This document shows, piece after piece, positions 27,299 through 35,108 of a stretch of 64,000 nt of DNA (positions within the stretch are counted from its first letter, which is position 1; each line of letters starts with the position of its first letter). The DNA comes from an uncultured Eubacteriales bacterium. Its GTDB lineage: Bacteria; Bacillota; Clostridia; Oscillospirales; Acutalibacteraceae. Under the pieces are notes generated by a model. The model saw only the letters and a list, made by a program, of their open reading frames with translations. It did not search any database and was not told the origin of the DNA. The stretch spans positions 17,728 to 81,727 of the forward strand of contig CAKSTF010000006.1 in assembly GCA_934491515.1 (NCBI GenBank), given 5' to 3'. The translations under genes and the position numbers were made by a program.

Positions 27299-27391
27299 GA
27301 GGGCAAAATGCTTCTGTTACAGCGAAAAATCGGTAGTTTTTTGTCGAAAACTGTTCAATTTAAGAATCAGCGCTATCAAGGGAGGATAATA

Positions 27392-28765
27392 ATGGGAGTG
27401 AAAATTTCGATAATCGGCGCAGGCAGCGCCGTGTTTTCAATAAACCTTATTAAAGATATTTGTATAAACCGTAATTTTGACGGTTCCACCGTTACCTTAA
27501 TGGATACCAATGAACGGCGTCTTACGGGTATATATAATCTGTGTCGCAGGTATATAGAGGAAGAGGGAATGAACCTCAACCTTGAAAAAACAATGGATAG
27601 GCGCACAGCGCTTAAAGATTCCGATTTTGTTTTGCACGTAGCGCTTGATTACGGTCATCAGCGTATGAAGGACGGCTGGAAGGTTGCAAAAGAACTCGGT
27701 TACAGATTCGGCGGAAGCATGCACATTATGCATGACGAGGCTTTTTGGGTGAACTTTTATCAGATACGCCTTATGGAGTCTGTTTACCTTGATATGCAGG
27801 AACTGTGTCCCGATGCGTGGATGCTTATAGTTGCCAATCCCGTTCAGGCAGGCATTACATATCTTGCGCGCAAGTATCCGGGTGCCAAGATAATTGGTAT
27901 GTGCCACGGTGGCTACCGTGCGCTTGAACTTTTCGACGCCATGGGTCTTGACAGAAGCAAATGCTCCTTTGAAGTGTCGGGCGTAAACCACTTCGTGTTT
28001 ATGAACACCTTTTATTATAAAGGCGAGGACGGTTTCCCGCTTCTTGATAAATGGCTTGCAGAGGGCAAGAATATGGAACTGCTTAACACGGCCGATATGC
28101 ACGAATGGCGTAAATACAGCAAATTAGGCCCGAAAGCCGTTGACATCTACCGCAGATTCGGTGTCTTCCCGATAGGCGATACCGCTTCCCCGGGCGGCGG
28201 CGCGTGGGGTTGGTGGTATAACACTGATGACGCCAAAGAAAAATATATGGATGATCCTGAAAAATGGTGGATGGCTCACTTTGAAACAAGCGAAGAACAT
28301 CTGCGCGATATATGGCAGTCTATCGAAGATCCGAATACAAAGGTTACCGAGTTTTTCGGAACCATCGCCGCAGACGAACCTATGATTCCGGCGATAGAGG
28401 CTTTGGCATTTGACGTTGAACAGAAAGTAATAGTAAACATACAAAACAGCGGAAATTTTGTTCCCGGGATACCCACGGATTATTCCTGCGAATGTTGGGG
28501 GCTGCTGAACAAAAGCGGTGTTCACGGACTTCCGATGACTCCGCAGCCTAAAACGGTTATAGCGCACGCTTTGCGTGACCGCGTAGCGTGTGTCGAGGCG
28601 GAACTTGCGGCTCTTGAAACGGGGGACCGCAACGCGCTTGTACAGTTAGTGCTTATGGACCCGTGGACCAGAAGTCTTGAACAGGCGGAAAACCTTGTTA
28701 CCGCAATACTTGACCTTCCGTGCAATAAAGAAATGAAAGAATATTTTACCAATTCTGATAAATAA
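27392..28765 (+). CDS. GH4-family glycosidase (NAD/metal-dependent, alpha-galacturonidase-like)
   Basis: ATG 27392 follows GGGAGG and gives 457 residues, typical for GH4. The NAD-binding start is MGVKISIIGAGSAVFSINLI; VANPVQAG carries the conserved Asn-Pro; MCHGGYRAL carries the metal-binding Cys and following His; GVNHFVFM gives the second metal His. GH4 enzymes hydrolyse 6-phospho- or free glycosides and glycuronides by an oxidation/elimination route in the cytoplasm. The motif set is nearer the alpha-galacturonidase/alpha-galactosidase branch than the phospho-glucosidases, but specificity is uncertain. It heads the operon, followed 12 bp later by a FucI-like isomerase. Confidence 0.88.
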   Translation: MGVKISIIGAGSAVFSINLIKDICINRNFDGSTVTLMDTNERRLTGIYNLCRRYIEEEGMNLNLEKTMDRRTALKDSDFVLHVALDYGHQRMKDGWKVAKELGYRFGGSMHIMHDEAFWVNFYQIRLMESVYLDMQELCPDAWMLIVANPVQAGITYLARKYPGAKIIGMCHGGYRALELFDAMGLDRSKCSFEVSGVNHFVFMNTFYYKGEDGFPLLDKWLAEGKNMELLNTADMHEWRKYSKLGPKAVDIYRRFGVFPIGDTASPGGGAWGWWYNTDDAKEKYMDDPEKWWMAHFETSEEHLRDIWQSIEDPNTKVTEFFGTIAADEPMIPAIEALAFDVEQKVIVNIQNSGNFVPGIPTDYSCECWGLLNKSGVHGLPMTPQPKTVIAHALRDRVACVEAELAALETGDRNALVQLVLMDPWTRSLEQAENLVTAILDLPCNKEMKEYFTNSDK

Positions 28766-28777
28766 GGAGAATTCAAC

Positions 28778-30133
28778 ATGAAAAGAGAAGCAACCAAGGT
28801 AGTTATCTTAGGCGTAGGCGATCAACAGTATCCGCAGGATGAGCTCGGCAGAGTGATTGCCGATTTTAACGACAAAGTTAAAAAACTTCCTTCGGCTGAT
28901 GTAGTTTGCGAATGTACTATCATGAACGATGCGGACGCAACCGCCGCCGCTGCGGCTGTTGCAGGCAAAAAGTTCGATGCGATAATCGTGAACTACGTTT
29001 CATGGCACATAACCCCTTATGTAATGCGCACACTTAAAGATTACCGCGATATTCCGGTTCTTGTTTACGGCAGCGGCGGCTGGACCGACAGCACCGGCAA
29101 GATAATCGCCCCCGCGGCAGCGGCAGGCACCACGGCAATAACTCCGGTTTTAAGAGAACTCGGCATAAAGTACGAACTTGTAAACAGCAAACCCGACGAG
29201 CCGGTTAAGACCGACGATATAGAGCGCTTCCTGCGTGTTATAGGGGCTGTTAAAGCGGTAAGGCATTCACGCGTAGGCCTTTACGGATATGCTGATATGG
29301 GACTTTTCAGCTGCGCGTACAACAAAACGCTTGCTTTTAATAAACTCGGCGTTGATATTGAAGATTATCTGGCATACGACCTTGTTGACACAATGAATTC
29401 CTTTAGCGAAGAAGAAGTTGACGAGGCGCTTAAAGAGATAAATTCGCAGACGGTACATACAAACGAGATCAAAACCGAAGCACTTAAAAAGGTTGCAAGG
29501 CTTTATCTTGCAATGAAGGGTAAAAAGGACAGCCGCGGTCTTGACGCAATTTCCATTAAATGCGTTTTCGGCGTTACCCAGATGGGCTTTAACCCCTGCC
29601 TTGCGCAGAGCCTTTTGGCGGATAAAGACACAAGCGTTATCTGCGAATGCGATGCTTACGGTATGATAACCGGCATAATGCTTTCAAGAATAAGCGATAA
29701 ATCTTCCGCTTTTGTAGAGCATTACGAGATATCCGATGATTCCGTGCTTGTGGGCGTTTGCGGCTTTGTTCCCAAGGACTTTATCGAGGGCGATTTTAAA
29801 ATCCGCAGTGCAAACCTCGGAGAGTTCAATACCGGTATCAGCAATGTTTCCAAGATGAAAACGGGAACCTGCACTTTTGCAAGACTTTTTGAAACACACG
29901 GTCAGTACAAACTTTTCCTAGGCAAGGGCGAAGCAAAGCCGAACCCGAAGTGGACCGAAGCCGGTTGGGCGGAACCCACTCCCGATTTCCCGAGTGTGGA
30001 TCTTCACCCCGATGTTCCGTTAAAACACTATCTTGAAACGGTACCGGGTCAGCATATTGTTATGATTTACGGCGACTGGATTGAAGACATTGAAATGTTC
30101 TGCAAGTTTATGGACATTGAAATAGTAAGATAA
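28778..30133 (+). CDS. L-fucose/L-arabinose isomerase family protein, copy 2
   Basis: The 451-residue protein is a diverged paralogue of the 2166-3530 product. The metal-site region SVICECDAYGMITGIML near residue 290 keeps the family CExD pattern better than copy 1. The C-terminus GQHIVMIYGDWIEDIEMFCKFMDIEIV aligns directly with copy 1, including the conserved His. It probably isomerises the sugar released by the GH4 enzyme (inference). It starts behind AAGGAG, 12 bp after the GH4 stop, and is followed 12 bp later by a TIM-like gene. Confidence 0.83.
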   Translation: MKREATKVVILGVGDQQYPQDELGRVIADFNDKVKKLPSADVVCECTIMNDADATAAAAAVAGKKFDAIIVNYVSWHITPYVMRTLKDYRDIPVLVYGSGGWTDSTGKIIAPAAAAGTTAITPVLRELGIKYELVNSKPDEPVKTDDIERFLRVIGAVKAVRHSRVGLYGYADMGLFSCAYNKTLAFNKLGVDIEDYLAYDLVDTMNSFSEEEVDEALKEINSQTVHTNEIKTEALKKVARLYLAMKGKKDSRGLDAISIKCVFGVTQMGFNPCLAQSLLADKDTSVICECDAYGMITGIMLSRISDKSSAFVEHYEISDDSVLVGVCGFVPKDFIEGDFKIRSANLGEFNTGISNVSKMKTGTCTFARLFETHGQYKLFLGKGEAKPNPKWTEAGWAEPTPDFPSVDLHPDVPLKHYLETVPGQHIVMIYGDWIEDIEMFCKFMDIEIVR

Positions 30134-30145
30134 GGCGGACGCACT

Positions 30146-30859
30146 ATGAAACCGAAGATAAGAACGCCTTATTTTGAAATAGGCACAAAAAACTATGTTT
30201 ACGGCGATAAGTTGCTTCAGTATGCAATTGCGGCGGATAAAGCGGCTGAAAAGTATGATATAGACGTGCTTTTTATCTGTCCCGCAACCGAAATCCGCAG
30301 GGTGTGCGAGAACACGAAGAATCTTATCGTTCTGGCGCCTTATATGGATACGCTCCGTCCGGGCAGAGGTATGGCGGATATTTTACCGGAAGGACTTAAG
30401 GCAGCGGGCGCTAAAGGCGTGGTTATCAACCACTGTGAAAAACCGATGAGTCTGCCGCAGATGAAAGCCACTATCGACAGGGCAAGAGAACTTGATTTTC
30501 TTGTGTTTGCCTGTGCCGATACTCTTGACGAAGCAAAGGCGATTGCAAACCTGCATCCCGATATCATAAATCCCGAACCTACCGATATAATCGGCGGCGG
30601 CAAGGGAGCAAGTCCCATGGCTTATGTCCGCGATTCTATAAAGGTTATAAAAGAGATTGATCCGGATATTATGGTAGAGCAGGCGGCGGGTATTACAAAC
30701 GGAGATCAGGTTTATGATTTTATAATGGCGGGCTCGGAGGCAGCAGGCGCGGCTTCGGGCATTATGAACGCCGAAGACCCCTTAGCGATGATTGACGAAA
30801 TGATAGCCGCCACCCGTAAAGCGGCGGATGATCTTAAAACTGCGGAAGGGGGTAAATGA
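30146..30859 (+). CDS. Triosephosphate-isomerase-like TIM-barrel protein, copy 2
   Basis: The 237-residue protein is a clear paralogue of the 535-1233 product. FEIGTKNYVYG replaces the N-terminal Asn-x-Lys motif in the same way; NHCEKPM carries the catalytic His; PEPTDIIGGG carries the presumed catalytic Glu but diverges from the IGTG loop. LDEAKAIANLHPDII is shared with copy 1. Both copies are followed by a YjbQ gene and lie near a FucI-like isomerase. They probably isomerise a ketose phosphate other than dihydroxyacetone phosphate (inference). Confidence 0.8.
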   Translation: MKPKIRTPYFEIGTKNYVYGDKLLQYAIAADKAAEKYDIDVLFICPATEIRRVCENTKNLIVLAPYMDTLRPGRGMADILPEGLKAAGAKGVVINHCEKPMSLPQMKATIDRARELDFLVFACADTLDEAKAIANLHPDIINPEPTDIIGGGKGASPMAYVRDSIKVIKEIDPDIMVEQAAGITNGDQVYDFIMAGSEAAGAASGIMNAEDPLAMIDEMIAATRKAADDLKTAEGGK

Positions 30860-30860
30860 T

Positions 30861-31355
30861 TTGGTTTTTCGTGAAGCCTTTAAAGTTGAAAGCAGAAACC
30901 GTGCGATAAGTTTTCACGATGTTACGGATAAAGTAAAGGAAATCGCAGTAAGATCGGGAATAAAGAACGGAATAGCGGTTGTTTATTCGCACCATACAAC
31001 ATGCTCGGTTATAACGCAGGAATGTGCTTTCGATACTTCAATGACAGGGCTTGAAACATTACAACAGGACCTTGTTAATGTTTTTGAAAACATAATACCC
31101 ACATGCAGGTACGAAGGTATGTACCTGCACCCCGGCAAAAAGGCTCTTGTTTTTGCCGAAGAACACGGGGAAGACAATTTCGGCTGCCATAATACGGACG
31201 CGCACCTGCGTTCTTCTATAATCGGCAGGAACGTCACCGTAGTTCTGGCTGACGGCGAACTTGACCTCGGTGATTTCGGACGTGTTCATTTCATCGACTG
31301 GGATCAGACAAGAGGCAGACAAAGAACCGTTCAGGTTATGATAATAGGCGAGTAG
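30861..31355 (+). CDS. YjbQ/UPF0047 family protein, copy 2
   Basis: TTG 30861 is preferred: GGAAGGGGG lies about 9 bases upstream, inside the end of the TIM-like gene, whereas the ATG at 30828 would overlap that gene and has no site. The 164-residue product shows SHHTTCSVITQEC, NTDAHLRSSIIG and FIDWDQTRGRQRTVQVMIIGE, the complete family signature. The gene starts one base after the TIM-like stop, implying translational coupling. Function is not established; the repeated coupling to TIM-like isomerases is the best clue in this window. Confidence 0.88.
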   Translation: MVFREAFKVESRNRAISFHDVTDKVKEIAVRSGIKNGIAVVYSHHTTCSVITQECAFDTSMTGLETLQQDLVNVFENIIPTCRYEGMYLHPGKKALVFAEEHGEDNFGCHNTDAHLRSSIIGRNVTVVLADGELDLGDFGRVHFIDWDQTRGRQRTVQVMIIGE

Positions 31356-31393
31356 AAAAAACACAGTTAAATCTGTAAGAGAGGAATGTTACT

Positions 31394-34300
31394 ATGAAAA
31401 AAGTTATTTCCTGCATTCTCGTCGTTTTGCTTTGCTTAACGATACTGCCGATCGGCGCATTTGCCGCCGATCCCGTTACCGGCTCCTGCGGTGACGACGT
31501 GCAGTGGTCGTACAATGCGGCAGACGGCACACTGTCCATTACCGGCACGGGCGCAACTACCGCCTATACCGATAAGGCAGGCGCGTTTGATGCGTTTAAA
31601 GACGGCGTTAAATCCGTAAAAGTGGGCGAGGGTATTACCGAACTCAACTCTTATCTGCTTTACGGAATGACAAATTTAAAGTCCGTATCTTTACCGTCTA
31701 CGCTTGAAAAAATTCAAACAAGGGCTATCGCAAATTGTGCGGCTCTTACCGAAATCAGCCTTCCAGATAAACTCAGGGTACTGGGCGCTTATGCTTTTCA
31801 GAACGACCCCGCGCTTGTAAAGGTCACTTTTGAAGGCCGCGCACCTGCGACTGTTTCCGGCTCAAAGCCATTTGACGGCGACGCCTTTGAACTTGTAAGA
31901 CTTTGTAAAGAAGATTCTTCATGGGCCGCGGCGGCAAAGTGGACAACCGCAAAAGTTACTTCATTCGGCGGTGCGGTTGCACAGTCGCCGAAGCATACAT
32001 GGGGCACCGACAGCTGCACCCTTTGCGGCGCTAAAACCACGGGCACACACGGAGATACCGTTAACTGGAAATTTGATCCCACAAACGGAAAACTCACCGT
32101 TACCGGCACGGGCATTGCAACAAACGCAACTGCAGCGTCAAGCCCGTTCGAGTCAATCAAGGGTCTTGTAAAATCCGTAGAGGTAGGCGAGGGCATTACC
32201 ACACTCGGCGAGTATATGTTTTATGGTATGCTCAACCTTAAAACCGTTACTTTGCCCGAAAGCCTTATAAAGATACAGACTCGTGATTTCGCATACTGCA
32301 GATCGCTTGAAGAAGTGTCTTTCACGGATAAACTTACAACCCTGGGCGCTTATGCGTTTGAAAAAAGCGGCATCAAGACCGTAACCTTTGCCGGTCGCGC
32401 ACCTGCAACGATTTCAGGCCTTAAGCCCTTTAACGAACTCACCTATACGCTCAACATCCCCTGCAAGAACGACGATTCGTGGGCAGATAACACCAAATGG
32501 AACGCCGTAAAGGAAGCGGCTTTGGGCGGCGTTGCAACCGAAGTTTTAAATCATAAATGGAACGGCAATAAGTGCGACGTATGCAACACCGTAAAAGGCA
32601 CTCCCGTTACCGCAATTAAACTTGATAAAGAAACGGTGACCGTTAATATATGGGATTCGCTGGCACTTACCGCCACCGTTGAACCCGCAGGCGCCGATAA
32701 CAAAAATATTGTTTGGACCAGTTCCGATGAAAAGGTGCTTACCGTTGCAAACGGCATAGTAACCCCCGTAGGCGCGGGCACTGCCGATGTTACGGCAGCT
32801 TCTGAAGAAAATTCGGAAATAAAAGCCGTTTGTAAAGTTACCGTGATAGCGGCGAACGCGGGCAAGTTTAAAACCGGTCTTGAATGGAAGTTTGAAAACG
32901 GCACGCTTACAATTACCGGCAGCGGCGCTACCGATTCTTATGAATTAAAAGACACCACGAACGCCGCAAAATACCCCTTCCTTTCGTTTAAGGATAAGGT
33001 AACGAAGATAGTAATAGGTCACGGTGTTACGATTCTTAAAAATCACCTCTTCTATGAGATGAAGAACCTTACCGAGGTTGAGTTAGGCGACACGGTTTCC
33101 CGTATCGAGACACGCGTTTTCAAGAACTGCACCTCGCTTCAGTCGATAGTAATGCCGCCCACACTTTCGTATGTAGGCTACGAGGCGTTTGTAGGTTCGG
33201 GAATTAAAACCGTAACCTTTAAAGGCAGCGCGGTATCCACTACCACAACCACATCGGCACTTCCCTTTAAGGGACTTAAGTACGATATTTATGTTCCCTG
33301 TAACGATACCACATGGACCGGCGCCAAGATTTCCGCAATAGGCGGCGACGCTACGGTTAATCTTGCGCACGATTGGCAGAACGGCGTTTGCACGGTCTGC
33401 AAGGCAAGGCTTAACAACAACGTTACAAGCATTACCTTAAGTGCAACCGCAATAAGCATTTATTCAAACGATTATAAAGACATAACCGCAACGGTAACGC
33501 CTAAGGACGCCAGCGATACAGGCATTGTTTGGACCAGCAGCAATGAATCTGTTGCTAAGGTGTCCGGTACCGGCAGAATAACGGGCGTAGCCCCCGGCAC
33601 AGCCGTAGTTACCGCAACCGCACGCGACGGCGGCGGTGCTAAAGCCACCTGCAGCGTAACCGTTATGCAGGGCCTTGGCGGTACAGCAGGAGAATCCGCG
33701 CGCTGGACGCTTGTTGACGGCGTGCTCAGAATTACCGGCACGGGCGCTCTTACCAATTTCTCAAGAAATGCTCAGACGGACATAGCCAATACTCCGTGGA
33801 GAAACGTAAGAGACAGCATAAGAACCGTTATTATCGATAACGGCATAACCGCTATCAAAAACTACGCGTTCTACGGCTGCTCAAATATAACTTCCGTATC
33901 GCTTCCCGAATCTCTCACTGAAATAGCATACGGCGCTTTCCAGGGCACCAAGTCATTAAAAACAATAAAACTGCCTTCAAAGATTAAGAAGTTCGGCAGT
34001 CAGGTATTTAAGGACTCGGGTCTTAAAACCGTTACCTTCACGGGTACGCTTCCCGAAAGTTACGGCAAAAACATTTTCCAGAACGTAACTGCCGTAGTAT
34101 ATTATCAGTGCAACACCTTCCCGAGAGACTTCGGAAAAACCCTTACATGGGTTAAAGCGCATAAATTTGCCAAGGATGCAAACGGCATTATCAAGTGTAC
34201 CTACTGTAAAACGGTTGACGGTAAAGCAGTTACAAAAATATCACTTGATAAGCAGAACGTAACGCTTCTTGTAGGCAACACCCATCAGATTAAAGCAAAA

Positions 34301-35104
34301 ATCACGCCGGACGACGCTACATACAAGAATCTTGAATATAAAAGCGGCGAGGACGAGGTAGCGACCGTTACGAAAGACGGTCTTGTTACCGCCAAGGGCG
34401 TAGGCAGCACAACCGTTACCGTTACCGCGCTTGATACCGGCAAAATAACCGCTAAGTGCAAGATTACCGTTAAAGCGGGAGAAGGCGGATATATAGGCGA
34501 TATCTTCTGGAACTATGACAACGGCAAACTTACCTTAAGCGGCGTCGGCGATATCCCCGATGTAAGCGGTAAGGCTCCGTGGGCTAAGAACGCCGACAAG
34601 ATTACCTCTGTGGAAGTAGGCGAGGGAATAACCAAGATAGGCGCAAATGCGTTTGCCGGATTAAAGAAATTAACCGACCTTGTATTGCCCGAATCCCTTA
34701 CCGAAATCGGCATAGATGCGTTCAGAAATGCGGCGTCCCTTACAAAGGTTACTTTCCCTGCGGATATCAAATCCATCGGTGAAAAAGCCTTTGCAGGTTC
34801 CGGTCTTAAAGAAATAATCTTTACCCGCGCAATTCCCGGCTTCGGAACAGGCGTTTTTGAGGGCGTAACCGCCGTTGCAAAAGCGCTCTGCACCGAAAAC
34901 ACGGTAGATCTCGGCAAGAATATCACATGGGAAAAGATGCACGATTATCAGGATGTCGGCGGACATAAGGAATGTCTGCTTTGCGGTGAGAGGGAAGGCT
35001 CCTTCTTCACAAGTATATGGTTCATCCTTATAGCAGCGGTTGTTGTTATAGGCGCCTGCACGGCAATAATCATAGCGTCCAAGAAAAGAAAGAAGGTAAA
35101 GTAA
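31394..35104 (+). CDS. BspA-like leucine-rich-repeat surface protein with Big2 domains
   Basis: The 1236-residue protein opens with a signal peptide (MKKVISCILVVLLCLTILP). It contains five LRR_5 blocks of the treponemal BspA type (for example LKSVSLPSTLEKIQTRAI), three bacterial Ig-like Big2 domains (about residues 409-490, 679-760 and 945-1028; WTSSDEKVLTV type), and a C-terminal membrane helix near 1208-1230 followed by KKRKKVK. Several blocks end in an H-x-W/F...CxxC knuckle (HKWNGNKCDVC). Such proteins bind host or polymer surfaces. It sits 38 bp after yjbQ with no terminator between, so it appears to share the sugar operon. Confidence 0.88.
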   Translation: MKKVISCILVVLLCLTILPIGAFAADPVTGSCGDDVQWSYNAADGTLSITGTGATTAYTDKAGAFDAFKDGVKSVKVGEGITELNSYLLYGMTNLKSVSLPSTLEKIQTRAIANCAALTEISLPDKLRVLGAYAFQNDPALVKVTFEGRAPATVSGSKPFDGDAFELVRLCKEDSSWAAAAKWTTAKVTSFGGAVAQSPKHTWGTDSCTLCGAKTTGTHGDTVNWKFDPTNGKLTVTGTGIATNATAASSPFESIKGLVKSVEVGEGITTLGEYMFYGMLNLKTVTLPESLIKIQTRDFAYCRSLEEVSFTDKLTTLGAYAFEKSGIKTVTFAGRAPATISGLKPFNELTYTLNIPCKNDDSWADNTKWNAVKEAALGGVATEVLNHKWNGNKCDVCNTVKGTPVTAIKLDKETVTVNIWDSLALTATVEPAGADNKNIVWTSSDEKVLTVANGIVTPVGAGTADVTAASEENSEIKAVCKVTVIAANAGKFKTGLEWKFENGTLTITGSGATDSYELKDTTNAAKYPFLSFKDKVTKIVIGHGVTILKNHLFYEMKNLTEVELGDTVSRIETRVFKNCTSLQSIVMPPTLSYVGYEAFVGSGIKTVTFKGSAVSTTTTTSALPFKGLKYDIYVPCNDTTWTGAKISAIGGDATVNLAHDWQNGVCTVCKARLNNNVTSITLSATAISIYSNDYKDITATVTPKDASDTGIVWTSSNESVAKVSGTGRITGVAPGTAVVTATARDGGGAKATCSVTVMQGLGGTAGESARWTLVDGVLRITGTGALTNFSRNAQTDIANTPWRNVRDSIRTVIIDNGITAIKNYAFYGCSNITSVSLPESLTEIAYGAFQGTKSLKTIKLPSKIKKFGSQVFKDSGLKTVTFTGTLPESYGKNIFQNVTAVVYYQCNTFPRDFGKTLTWVKAHKFAKDANGIIKCTYCKTVDGKAVTKISLDKQNVTLLVGNTHQIKAKITPDDATYKNLEYKSGEDEVATVTKDGLVTAKGVGSTTVTVTALDTGKITAKCKITVKAGEGGYIGDIFWNYDNGKLTLSGVGDIPDVSGKAPWAKNADKITSVEVGEGITKIGANAFAGLKKLTDLVLPESLTEIGIDAFRNAASLTKVTFPADIKSIGEKAFAGSGLKEIIFTRAIPGFGTGVFEGVTAVAKALCTENTVDLGKNITWEKMHDYQDVGGHKECLLCGEREGSFFTSIWFILIAAVVVIGACTAIIIASKKRKKVK

Positions 35105-35108
35105 GAAG

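Larger units (their letters stand above)
26906..27391. other. Divergent control region between the AraR-like operon and the GH4 operon
   Basis: This 486-bp AT-rich gap has no supported gene. It contains the leftward promoter (26986-27013), the rightward promoter (27202-27230), and two related operators, each preceded by a GTAAAAGAGAAAA stretch on the plus strand. It is the only large divergent control region in the middle of the window. Confidence 0.75.
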
